Source of the DNA: Rathayibacter sp. VKM Ac-2754
Lineage (GTDB): Bacteria > Actinomycetota > Actinomycetes > Actinomycetales > Microbacteriaceae
Length of the DNA stretch: 64,000 nucleotides
Reading direction: 5' to 3'
Assembly (NCBI RefSeq): GCF_009807095.1
Contig: NZ_WUCC01000002.1
Span: forward strand, 310,001 to 374,000
This document shows, in pieces, positions 1-7,327 of the stretch (positions within the stretch are counted from its first letter, which is position 1; each line of letters begins with the position of its first letter). The notes beneath the pieces were generated by a model that did not search any database, was not told where the DNA came from, and saw only the letters and a program-made list of their open reading frames with translations. The position numbers were made by a program, and so were the translations under genes.

Positions 1-2
1 CC

Positions 3-1352
3 GCTGCTCCGACGCCGACCGCGGCGCCCACCGGCTCGCCCCGGCCCGACACCGTCAAGCCGACCGCGGGGATCACGTCGCCCTCGAGCGGAGCGACGGT
101 CGGCGGCACGACCACGTTGACCGCCACCGCGGCGGACGACGTGGGCGTGACGAACGTCTCCTTCTGGTCGGGCTCGACCCGGCTGGGGAACGCCGCCCAG
201 ACCAGCGCCGGTGAGTGGGTGCTCGTCACCTCACCCTCGACTCTGACGGTCGGGACCCACACGGTCCTCGCGAAGGCCCGCGACGCGGCGGGCAACATCG
301 GGAGCAGCCGGACGATCTCCCTGACCGTGGTCGCTGTACCGCCGTCGCCCACCGTCACCCCTACGCCGACACGGACACCGACAGCGACGCCGACCGCCTC
401 CGCGACGCCCACAGCGACGCCGACCGCCTCCGCGACGCCGACGCCGACGCCGACCGCCTCCGCGACGCCGACGCCGACCAGGAGCCCGACCCCGACCGCC
501 TCTCCGACGCAGACCCCGACTCCGACTCCGACCGCGACGCCCACGCCGACCGCGACGCCCACGCCCACCGCGAGCCCGACTCCCTCCCCCGCCCCCGGGG
601 TGCCCGCGCCCCTGGCCCAGTGGGACTTCTCCCAGCTCTCCGCCCCCTTCTACTCGACGGCGAACGACCTCCCGCTGGTACAGGCGGGACGCACCCAGGC
701 CGTGAGGACCTCGACCCCCTGGGGCACCGGCATCCGCATGACGGGGACGAGCTACCTGCGGATCCCGGCCGAGTCCACCGGCCGCCTGACCATCGGCGCC
801 ACCGGCAACGCCGTGACCGTCGCGAGCTGGGTGTACATGACCGACAGCAACACGGGGTTCGTCGCGGGCTCGTGGAAGGAGAACGCCGCGAACCCGAGCC
901 GCTCCTACGGTCTGTTCTACGACCTCGGCACCTACGGCGGTGACGAGCGGGCCAACTTCCACGTCTCGCGCTCGGGCGGACCGACGCCCGGCTACCCGTA
1001 CTCCCGCGACTACTCCGCGTCGGGCAACACGTTCTCGAGGTACAGCTGGCAGCTCCACGTCGGGACCTACGACGGTGCCGCCGCGATCTCGTACCTCGAC
1101 GGCACGGCCGTCGAGTATCCGCGGTTCACCGACAACAAGAAGAACACCTACGCCAAGAACCCCTACGTCTTCACCGAGGGCCTCAACCCCACCCCGGGTG
1201 ACTTCACCGTGGGGGCGGTCGAGCTCTCGGGCGGGCCCGGGAACTACGCGCAGGGCACCTTCGACAAGATCCGGGTCTGGGACACGGCGCTCACCGCCGA
1301 CCAGGTGAAGGCGCTGTACGATGCCGAGCGCCCGCCGCTGCTCGGTCGCTGA
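3..1352 (+). CDS. C-terminal part of a large exported Ig-like/LamG-domain protein (5' partial)
   Basis: The frame is open from the window edge, so the true start lies upstream; about 449 residues are visible. Residues ~20-112 form a bacterial Ig-like unit ([11 protein letters not shown]..., ADDVGV..., ...[17 protein letters not shown]), a fold used as a stalk in surface and secreted proteins. Residues ~115-198 are a Thr-Pro/Ala-Thr linker encoded by tandem repeats. Residues ~200-445 resemble a concanavalin-like LamG-type domain (WDFSQLSAP near its start, a [19 protein letters not shown] ending typical of LamG), which usually binds carbohydrate or protein. No sortase signal or C-terminal membrane anchor is visible after residue 440. 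The upstream part could carry a catalytic domain such as a glycoside hydrolase; that cannot be judged here. Confidence 0.75.
   Translation, partial: AAPTPTAAPTGSPRPDTVKPTAGITSPSSGATVGGTTTLTATAADDVGVTNVSFWSGSTRLGNAAQTSAGEWVLVTSPSTLTVGTHTVLAKARDAAGNIGSSRTISLTVVAVPPSPTVTPTPTRTPTATPTASATPTATPTASATPTPTPTASATPTPTRSPTPTASPTQTPTPTPTATPTPTATPTPTASPTPSPAPGVPAPLAQWDFSQLSAPFYSTANDLPLVQAGRTQAVRTSTPWGTGIRMTGTSYLRIPAESTGRLTIGATGNAVTVASWVYMTDSNTGFVAGSWKENAANPSRSYGLFYDLGTYGGDERANFHVSRSGGPTPGYPYSRDYSASGNTFSRYSWQLHVGTYDGAAAISYLDGTAVEYPRFTDNKKNTYAKNPYVFTEGLNPTPGDFTVGAVELSGGPGNYAQGTFDKIRVWDTALTADQVKALYDAERPPLLGR
362..590 (+). repeat. Tandem degenerate repeat encoding the Thr-Pro linker
   Basis: Imperfect units of 6, 12 and 24-30 bases built around acgccgaccgcctccgcg are repeated head to tail. 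They encode runs such as [14 protein letters not shown]. All three forward frames and at least one reverse frame stay open here because of the base composition, which creates spurious long open frames. Such tracts are expected to vary in length by replication slippage. Confidence 0.85.
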
Positions 1353-1370
1353 GCCGGGAGCGGTACCGCC

Positions 1371-2729
1371 TCAGGACGGATCGGGCGGCACGGGCCGGAA
1401 GGGCACTTGCACCCCGATCGTCGTCGGTCCGCCCGGGGGCGACTCCACGGTGAGCACCCCGCGGAGACCGCGGACACGGCCCTCGAGCCCCTCGAGACCG
1501 TGGCCCGGCGTCTGCGCGGCACCGCCGACTCCGTCGTCGATCACCCACACGTCGAGCCAGCGCTCCCCCGCAGCCCCGGCGTCTCGCACGTCGAGGTGCA
1601 CTCGCACGGCCTGCGCCGAGGCGTGCTTGGAGGCGTTCGCGAGCAGCTCCGCCACGACGAAGTAGACGCTGCGCTCGACCTCGGGAGGCACGCCGTCGAT
1701 CGCGTGCTCGGTGAGGACCTGCACGGGGACCGGGCTCATCACCGCGAGCGAGTGCACCGCGGCCTCGAACCCGCGGTCCTGCAGGATGGGCGGCGCGACT
1801 CCGCGGGACAGCGCACGCAGCTCGTCCAGGGCCGATCTGACGTGCTCGCGCGCCTCGTCGATCAGCACCGCCGCCGCCTCGGGATCGGTGCCGACCCGAC
1901 TCCGCGCCGACCCGAGGTCCATCTGCACCCGGATCAGTCGCTGCTGCGGACCGTCGTGGATGTCGCGCTCGAGCTGCCGCAGCGCCCGGTCCTCGGCCGC
2001 GACCGCGGCACCCCGGGAGGCGCTGAGCTCCGCCACCTCGCGCTGCAGCGCCTCCGATCCCCACGGGCCGAGCAGCAGCCGGTCGACCAGGTAGCGGGCG
2101 AGGGTCAGCCCGCGCGTGACGAACGGAAGGGTCGAGACGAAGAGGACGACCATGGCCGCCCCGGCCAGGGCGATGAGGACCGCCGGCGGCTCCGGGAGAC
2201 CGAGGACGCCGGTCGCGCGGGCGGCGAGCCACTCGGCGAGGCCCGCCGCTCCGCCGCCCGAGCCGTCGAGCATCGCGACCAGGGTGCCGAGCCCCGCCCA
2301 GATCCAGATCGCGACGACGGTGGCGAAGAGCAGGGCGAGCAGCGGCGCGACCACCAGGGTGTGCAGGAGCGCCAGCCAGTAGTGGCCGTCGATCACCGGT
2401 CCGTAGAGCGAGAAGGTCGCGGGAGCCACCGAGGCGGGTGCGCGCCGCCACTGCGGCTCGGGGATGCTCGGACGGCCCGCCAGCGAGTCCAGGGCGGCGG
2501 CGATCCGTGCGAAGAAGCGCGAGACGAGGAGGGCGAGCGGGAGGAAGACCAGCCCGATCAGCAGGCCCGCGAGTCCGAAGGCCAGCACCAGCGCGGCGCC
2601 CACGGCGAGGGAGCCGACGGTGGAGAGCGGAAGGGCCAGCAGCAGGGCGAGCACCTCGCGCGGGAGGTCGCGCCACAGGCGCAGGTAGGCACGGCTCGCC
2701 TCGGCGAGAGCGGAGGGTGCAGTGCTCAT
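1371..2729 (-). CDS. Two-component sensor histidine kinase (HisKA_3 type)
   Basis: 452 residues. The N-terminal ~225 residues contain about four to five hydrophobic segments of the 'putative sensor' type found in actinobacterial membrane kinases. A dimerisation/phosphoacceptor segment follows near residue 254 (LERDIHDGPQQRLI; the histidine is the predicted phosphorylation site), then a HATPase_c domain with NASKHA (N box) and DDGVGG (G1 box). The start was placed at ATG 2729 because GGGAGGAG lies just upstream; the longer open frame upstream has no ribosome site and poor composition. No response regulator gene is adjacent on either side, which is unusual since NarL-type partners normally follow. 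Signal unknown. Confidence 0.88.
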   Translation of the reverse strand: MSTAPSALAEASRAYLRLWRDLPREVLALLLALPLSTVGSLAVGAALVLAFGLAGLLIGLVFLPLALLVSRFFARIAAALDSLAGRPSIPEPQWRRAPASVAPATFSLYGPVIDGHYWLALLHTLVVAPLLALLFATVVAIWIWAGLGTLVAMLDGSGGGAAGLAEWLAARATGVLGLPEPPAVLIALAGAAMVVLFVSTLPFVTRGLTLARYLVDRLLLGPWGSEALQREVAELSASRGAAVAAEDRALRQLERDIHDGPQQRLIRVQMDLGSARSRVGTDPEAAAVLIDEAREHVRSALDELRALSRGVAPPILQDRGFEAAVHSLAVMSPVPVQVLTEHAIDGVPPEVERSVYFVVAELLANASKHASAQAVRVHLDVRDAGAAGERWLDVWVIDDGVGGAAQTPGHGLEGLEGRVRGLRGVLTVESPPGGPTTIGVQVPFRPVPPDPS

Positions 2730-2903
2730 CCGACTCTCCTCCCGTGCTCGGCGGAGGGCCGGGCACCGTTTCGAGAGTATCGGCGCACGGCGGGTCGGAC
2801 GCGGGGGCTGACCCCCTGAAGGAGGCGCTGAAGGGGCGGCGGGAGGCGGGTGCGCACCCAGGCGAGCCTGCCCTTCTCCGGCGTTAGCGGAGCCTCCGCT
2901 TCC

Positions 2904-2931
2904 TTGCGAGCGCTGGGCTGCGGCGTACAGT
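2904..2931 (+). promoter_or_regulatory. Probable sigma-A-type promoter of dps
   Basis: TTGCGA at 2904-2909 and TACAGT at 2926-2931 are separated by 16 bases, placing the start of transcription near 2938 and leaving a short leader with AAAGGAAG before the dps ATG. Confidence 0.5.
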
Positions 2932-2965
2932 TGACGATCAGTCACCCCCTCTCGAAAGGAAGACG

Positions 2966-3454
2966 ATGTCCACTGCATCCGTCACGTCGCTCACCTCGTC
3001 GAACCCGGATGTCGCATCCGGAGTCGCTCAGTTCCTCAGCCCGGTCGTCATCGAGATGACCGCGCTCGCCGTCAACGGCAAGCAGGCGCACTGGCACGTC
3101 CGCGGCGCCAACTTCATCGGCGTCCACGAGCTGCTCGACACGATCGTCGCGCACGCCATCGAGTGGGCCGACCTCGCCGCGGAGCGCGTCGTCGCCCTCG
3201 GCCTCCCGGTCGACGCCCGCATCCAGACCGTCGCCGCCGCGACGCAGACCCAGCCGCTGACCCCCGGCTTCCAGCGCTCCGAGAACGCCATCGTCGAGGT
3301 CATCAACCTGATGGACGTCGCGATCACCACGGTCAACACCGCGATCGCCGAGCTCGCCGACATCGACGCGAGCAGCCAGGACGTCGCGATCGAGATCGGC
3401 CGCGGCCTCGAGAAGGACCGCTGGTTCCTCTTCGCCCACGTCAGCGAGAGCTGA
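2966..3454 (+). CDS. dps: Dps-family DNA-binding/ferritin-like protein
   Basis: 162 residues, the normal length of Dps. The four-helix ferritin fold signature is clear: QAHWHVRGANFIGVHELLD followed by IEWADLAAERVVALG supplies the His, Asp and Glu ligands of the intersubunit ferroxidase site. Dps dodecamers oxidise and store iron using peroxide and coat DNA in stationary phase. The N-terminal ~20 residues are Ser/Thr-rich rather than lysine-rich, so DNA binding by the tail is not obvious. It has its own promoter and a strong ribosome site (AAAGGAAG). Transcription ends at a hairpin shared with the convergent amidohydrolase gene. Confidence 0.93.
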   Translation: MSTASVTSLTSSNPDVASGVAQFLSPVVIEMTALAVNGKQAHWHVRGANFIGVHELLDTIVAHAIEWADLAAERVVALGLPVDARIQTVAAATQTQPLTPGFQRSENAIVEVINLMDVAITTVNTAIAELADIDASSQDVAIEIGRGLEKDRWFLFAHVSES

Positions 3455-3470
3455 GCGCACTCCCCCCTCG

Positions 3471-3510
3471 CGAACGGCCCGTCGGATCCCCGGATCCGGC
3501 GGGCCGTTCG
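3471..3510. terminator. Bidirectional terminator between dps and the amidohydrolase gene
   Basis: An 11-bp perfect inverted repeat (CGAACGGCCCG ... CGGGCCGTTCG) with an 18-base spacer that itself contains ggatccccggatcc lies between convergent genes. Confidence 0.7.
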
Positions 3511-3573
3511 TCGTCCGTCCGTCCCCGCGACATGCTGCTCCGGCACGCACGCGTGGGTATCTCGCGGGAGGCG

Positions 3574-5031
3574 TCAGAGCTCGTGGGTGAAGCGGCCGCC
3601 GACGAGGGTCGCGGCCACCGGCATCGTCCGCAGCTCCTCGGCGTCGGAGGCGAGCGGGTCGCGGTCGAGGACGACGAGGTCGGCGGGATCGCCGTGCTCA
3701 GGGCGGAGGCGGCGCGCCCGAACCGACGCGACGAGCGCCTCCTCGACGGTGAGGCGCTGCTCCGGGTGCCAGGCCTCCTCGCACGCCCGTGCCCGCGCCA
3801 CGGCGGCCGCGATCGCGACCCACGGGTCGAGCGGCGCGACCGGCGCGTCGGAACCGAGGACGACGGTCGCTCCGGAGTCGACGAGGGAGCGGAGGGCGAA
3901 CGCCCGGTCGGTCCGGCCGCGCCAGTACCGCTCTGCGACCTCCCGGTCGTCGAGGGCGTGGGCGGGCTGCACTCCGGCGACGACGCCGAGCTCGGCGAAC
4001 CGGGGCAGGTCGGCCGCCGCCACCAGCTGGGCGTGCTCGATCCGGCCACCGCCGACCCGCGCGAGGGAGTCGAGCGCGACCGAGACAGCGGCGTCACCGA
4101 GGGCGTGCACGGTCGGCCGGATCCCGGCGGCACAGGCCCGCGCGAGCAGGCCGTCGAGCTCGTCGGGTCCGACGGTCAGCACCCCGCGGCCGGCGCCCTC
4201 GCCCTCGTAGGGGTGCGTGCAGTACGCGGTCCGGGTGTTCAGCGATCCGTCGATCAGAACCTTGAGCGGCCCCATCCGGAGGAGCCCCTCCCCGCCCGCG
4301 AGCTCGTCGCCCGTGCGCAGGCCCGCGGCGATCGCGCGCTCGAGATCGTCGCGGTACACGCCCGTGTCGACCCGGAGCGCTCGGGTGCCGCGGGCGACCC
4401 GCCTCGTCCAGTCGCCGACGTTCCAGCTCATCTCGAGGTCGACGACTCCCACGACTCCGCGCGCCGCCGCTCGGCGCGCCGCGACGTCGACCAGGTCGTC
4501 CAGATCGTCGTCGCTGAGGGCCTCGAGTGCTCCGACGAGACGGAAGCACGAGTCCTCGCGGAGGATGTCGTCCTGGGGAGTGAAGCCGTAGCGCTTCAGC
4601 GCCGCCGAGTTCGCCCACGCCGAGTGCAGGTCGCCGCTGACGAGGACGACCGGGTGCGCCGGCGCCGCCTCGTCGAGCAGCGTCGTGGTCGGCAGATCCG
4701 GCCACAGACCGTCGCGGAACCCGAAGCCGATCAGCGTCGAGCTCGTATCGGTCGAGGACGCGAGGCGCCCGCGGACCGCCTCCACCGCCTCCTTCGCCGA
4801 CTGCGCCGCCGAGACGTCGAGCCGCGGCGCCGTCATCGACCACTGCGAGAAGTGCACGTGCTCGTCCCAGAGCCCCGGCATCACCCAGCGGCCGTCGAAC
4901 TCGCGCACCTCATCCGCGGCGAGCGAGCCGTCGGGTCCGATCGCGGCGATCGCGCCGTCGCGCACGAGGACCGAGACCGGCTCGTCCGCGCCGAGCAGCC
5001 GCGCGCCGCGCAGGAGCAGGTCGCCGCTCAT
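3574..5031 (-). CDS. Amidohydrolase family protein, YtcJ-like
   Basis: 485 residues. The protein has the N- and C-terminal beta-sandwich strands and central TIM barrel of amidohydrolase_3 enzymes. Metal-binding HxH is seen as DEHVHFS near residue 57, later metal ligands in the HALGDAAV and IEHAQL segments, and the conserved aspartate in LGSDAPVAPLDPW. These zinc enzymes hydrolyse amide or imide bonds in diverse small molecules; the substrate is unknown. The start ATG is overlapped (ATGA) by the stop of a 22-codon open frame, suggesting translational coupling. It ends a run with rpiB and nei on the same strand. Confidence 0.85.
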   Translation of the reverse strand: MSGDLLLRGARLLGADEPVSVLVRDGAIAAIGPDGSLAADEVREFDGRWVMPGLWDEHVHFSQWSMTAPRLDVSAAQSAKEAVEAVRGRLASSTDTSSTLIGFGFRDGLWPDLPTTTLLDEAAPAHPVVLVSGDLHSAWANSAALKRYGFTPQDDILREDSCFRLVGALEALSDDDLDDLVDVAARRAAARGVVGVVDLEMSWNVGDWTRRVARGTRALRVDTGVYRDDLERAIAAGLRTGDELAGGEGLLRMGPLKVLIDGSLNTRTAYCTHPYEGEGAGRGVLTVGPDELDGLLARACAAGIRPTVHALGDAAVSVALDSLARVGGGRIEHAQLVAAADLPRFAELGVVAGVQPAHALDDREVAERYWRGRTDRAFALRSLVDSGATVVLGSDAPVAPLDPWVAIAAAVARARACEEAWHPEQRLTVEEALVASVRARRLRPEHGDPADLVVLDRDPLASDAEELRTMPVAATLVGGRFTHEL

Positions 5032-5096
5032 CGCGCGTCCCGGCGGGCGCGGACGCCCTCGGTGTCGCTGAGCAGGGAGCTCGGGTTCTGGCGCAT
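5028..5096 (-). CDS. Candidate 22-residue leader peptide or small ORF coupled to the amidohydrolase
   Basis: ATG at 5096 has GAGAGG five bases upstream, whereas the amidohydrolase start has only a weak site. The frame codes for MRQNPSSLLSDTEGVRARR plus three more residues and ends in TGA overlapping the amidohydrolase ATG as ATGA. It sits between the nei stop (5121) and that start. Too short to judge by composition; it may only serve to deliver ribosomes to the downstream gene. Confidence 0.4.
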   Translation of the reverse strand: MRQNPSSLLSDTEGVRARRDAR

Positions 5097-5120
5097 CGGG
5101 TCCTCTCGAGGGTCAGACGG

Positions 5121-6038
5121 TCACGACTGGCACACCGGGCACCAGTAGAGCTTGCGCGCGCCGATCTCCTCGATGAGGACGTTGGTGCCGCAGACGCGGC
5201 AGGGCAGCCCCTCGCGCTTGTAGACGTAGTTGCGCTCGGCACGGCTCCTGACGGCCTTGGACCGCTCGGTCTTCGTGAGTCCGCGGCGGGTGATCATCAT
5301 CCCGGTGCGGATGCCGTCCTCGAGCAGCAGCGCCCAGTCGGTCCACAGCTCGCGCGCCAGCTCGAGCGGCACCTGCTTGCCGGGAGTGTGCGGATCGAGG
5401 CCGGCCCGGTAGAGCAGTTCGGCGCGGTAGATGTTGCCGATCCCGCTGACCACCGACTGGTCCATCAGCACGAGGCCGACCGGAGTCGCGGTCTTGCGCA
5501 GGCGGTTCACGAAACGATCGCGCGCCTCGTCGGAGTCGTCGTCCGCCGGGTCGGGCCCGAGCCGGGCGAGCAGCGCCTCGACCTGGGAGGGGTCCATCAC
5601 CTCGCACGCGGTCGGGCCGCGCAGGTCGGCGACCGTCTCCTCCGTCCGGATGCGCACCCGCACCGCTCCGATCGGCGGCGGCGGGAACTCCTCGAGGTCG
5701 GTGTCGGTCTCGTGCTCCGTCTCGGACAGGCGGACCGCCCGGCGCCGGCGGGGAGCCCCGATGCTGCTGCCGGCCTCGCCGTCGGGGAACAGCGGTGAGA
5801 CGTGACCGAGGAAGTCCCAGGCCCCGTAGAGCCCGAGGTGCACGTGCAGCGTCGCGTCGCCCTCGAACCGCAGCAGGAGGTGCTTGCCGACCGCGGTCGA
5901 CGCGAGGACCTCGCGCCCGTCGAGGAGCGCGGCGCCCTCGACGAAACGGCCCTGCGGGCTGCTGGTCGCGACCCGGTGCCCGACGACGTCGCGCTCGAAC
6001 TGCAGCGCGATCCGGTGGACGGAATGCCCCTCCGGCAC
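5121..6038 (-). CDS. nei: Fpg/Nei-family DNA glycosylase (endonuclease VIII-like)
   Basis: 305 residues, GTG start. The mature N-terminus PEGHSVHR gives the catalytic proline and the glutamate used for base excision and beta/delta-elimination at oxidised bases. The helix-two-turn-helix region contains DQSVVSGIGNIYRAELLYRA, and the C-terminus is a zinc finger (CRVCGT ... WCPVCQS). The PEGHSVHR start and the His in place of the Fpg Leu resemble actinobacterial Nei2. The gene begins on the base after the rpiB stop (TAG-GTG with zero spacing), so the two are co-translated. About 30 residues longer than E. coli Nei owing to an acidic insert near residues 105-125. Confidence 0.92.
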   Translation of the reverse strand: MPEGHSVHRIALQFERDVVGHRVATSSPQGRFVEGAALLDGREVLASTAVGKHLLLRFEGDATLHVHLGLYGAWDFLGHVSPLFPDGEAGSSIGAPRRRRAVRLSETEHETDTDLEEFPPPPIGAVRVRIRTEETVADLRGPTACEVMDPSQVEALLARLGPDPADDDSDEARDRFVNRLRKTATPVGLVLMDQSVVSGIGNIYRAELLYRAGLDPHTPGKQVPLELARELWTDWALLLEDGIRTGMMITRRGLTKTERSKAVRSRAERNYVYKREGLPCRVCGTNVLIEEIGARKLYWCPVCQS

Positions 6039-6542
6039 CTAGCGGCCGCTCACGGCGGAGTCGACCACGCGCCCGGCGATGTCACCGGTGGCCTCGTACT
6101 CGGCGAGCTGCGCGATGCGGCGGACGTGCCGCTCCTCGAACGAGAACGGCTCGGCGACGAACGCGTCGATGAAGCCGGTCGCCTCCTCCACCGTGTGCTG
6201 GCGGGCGCCGATCGAGATCACGTTGGCGTCGTTGTGCTGGCGGGCGAGCACGGCCGTGCTGAGGCTCCAGACGAGGGCGGCGCGCACTCCGGTGACCTTA
6301 TTGGCGGCGATCTGCTCGCCGTTGCCCGAGCCGCCGAAGACGATGCCGAGCGCCTCGACGCCCGCCTCCTGGTCGCGGACGACCGCCGCCGCCGCGTTGA
6401 TGCAGAACGACGGGTAGTCGTCGAGCGGGTCGTACGACGTCGGTCCGTGGTCGACGACCTCGTGGCCCGCAGCACCGAGGTGATCGATCAGGTGCCGGCT
6501 GAAGTCCAGCCCTGCGTGGTCCGTTGCGATGTGGATGCGCAC
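6039..6542 (-). CDS. rpiB: Ribose-5-phosphate isomerase B
   Basis: 167 residues, typical of actinobacterial RpiB. The N-terminus IATDHAGLDF, the DYPSFC segment and the GSGNGEQIAANKVTGVRAAL stretch match the phosphate-binding and anion-hole regions of the RpiB/LacAB fold. The enzyme interconverts ribose 5-phosphate and ribulose 5-phosphate in the pentose phosphate pathway. First gene of the rpiB-nei-amidohydrolase run; GGAGG lies about 17 bases before the ATG, farther than usual, so start context is weak. The stop TAG is immediately followed by the nei GTG. Confidence 0.92.
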   Translation of the reverse strand: MRIHIATDHAGLDFSRHLIDHLGAAGHEVVDHGPTSYDPLDDYPSFCINAAAAVVRDQEAGVEALGIVFGGSGNGEQIAANKVTGVRAALVWSLSTAVLARQHNDANVISIGARQHTVEEATGFIDAFVAEPFSFEERHVRRIAQLAEYEATGDIAGRVVDSAVSGR

Positions 6543-6613
6543 GCGCTCGTCCTCCGGAAGTACTGTTCGACGCCCGGGGAGCCGGGCCGGATGTCAGGGT
6601 AGCGCCCGAGCGC

Positions 6614-7213
6614 TCAGTCGAAGATCGGGTCGCGGGTGCGCGAGCGCTTCAGCTCGAAGAAGCCGTCGTACGAGGCGGCGGCCACGATGCCGTCCCACAG
6701 CGCGAGCGCCTGCTCGCCCTTGGGCGCCGGAGAGAGGACGGGGCCGAAGAAGGCGACGTCCCCGATCGCGATGACGGGGGTGCCGACGTCCTGGCCGACG
6801 CGCTCGATACCGTCGAAGTGCGAGGCGCGCATCGGCTCGTCGTACTCGTCGGTGTCGGCGAAGGCGGCCAGCCCCGCGTCGAGACCGACCTCCTCGAGCG
6901 ACTCGGCGATGATCGCGTCGACGTCCTTCCGGCCGCCCACGTGGATCCGCGTGCCGAGAGCGTCGTAGAGCGGCTTGACGTGCTGCTCTCCCTCGCGCGC
7001 GGCGACCGCGGCGACCAGGCGGGTGAAGCGCAGCGCGCGCGGGAAGAAGGCGCGGTACGACTCGTCCACGTCCTTGTCCTCGTTGAGGACGGCGAGGCTC
7101 ATGATGTGCCAGCGCACCTCGAGCTCGCGGGCGGGAGTCACCTCGTCCACGAACCGCGAGGTCATCCAGGCCCAGGGGCAGGAGGGATCGAACCAGAAAT
7201 CGACGGTGGTCAT
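6614..7213 (-). CDS. DsbA-family, Rv2466c-like (mycothiol-dependent nitroreductase type) oxidoreductase
   Basis: 199 residues. Thioredoxin fold with helical insert; VDFWFDPSCPWAW near the N-terminus and HIMSLAVLNEDKD are characteristic of the Mycobacterium tuberculosis Rv2466c family, an enzyme that uses mycothiol. Rv2466c carries a CPWC active site; here the second cysteine is alanine (C12-P-W-A15), leaving a single thiol. A monothiol form could form a mixed disulfide with mycothiol but not an internal disulfide. The start ATG is preceded by a TAGCGT hexamer with a 6-base gap, suggesting a leaderless transcript divergent from pepN. Confidence 0.85.
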   Translation of the reverse strand: MTTVDFWFDPSCPWAWMTSRFVDEVTPARELEVRWHIMSLAVLNEDKDVDESYRAFFPRALRFTRLVAAVAAREGEQHVKPLYDALGTRIHVGGRKDVDAIIAESLEEVGLDAGLAAFADTDEYDEPMRASHFDGIERVGQDVGTPVIAIGDVAFFGPVLSPAPKGEQALALWDGIVAAASYDGFFELKRSRTRDPIFD

Positions 7214-7219
7214 GGCACA

Positions 7220-7225
7220 ACGCTA
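7220..7225 (-). promoter_or_regulatory. -10 hexamer, leaderless start of the Rv2466c-like gene
   Basis: TAGCGT on the minus strand lies 6 bases before ATG 7213, so transcription should begin at or next to the start codon. No Shine-Dalgarno sequence is present. Confidence 0.5.
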
Positions 7226-7327
7226 CCTCCCGGCGCGACTCCCCCAGGCGGCTCTAGGGTAGATCGGCGGCGCCAGCACCCCGGCGCCCGGCAATGCCGC
7301 GCCCGCGACGAACGGATGGAGCACCAC

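Noticed and set aside
231-1058. Long antisense open frame under the LamG protein gene
   Set aside because: Arg/Gly-rich translation produced by high GC content; no ribosome site or domain, and the plus-strand frame has clear domains.
2729-2978. Extended N-terminus of the histidine kinase
   Set aside because: The extra 83 residues overlap the dps promoter and start, have odd composition, and a good ribosome site marks ATG 2729.
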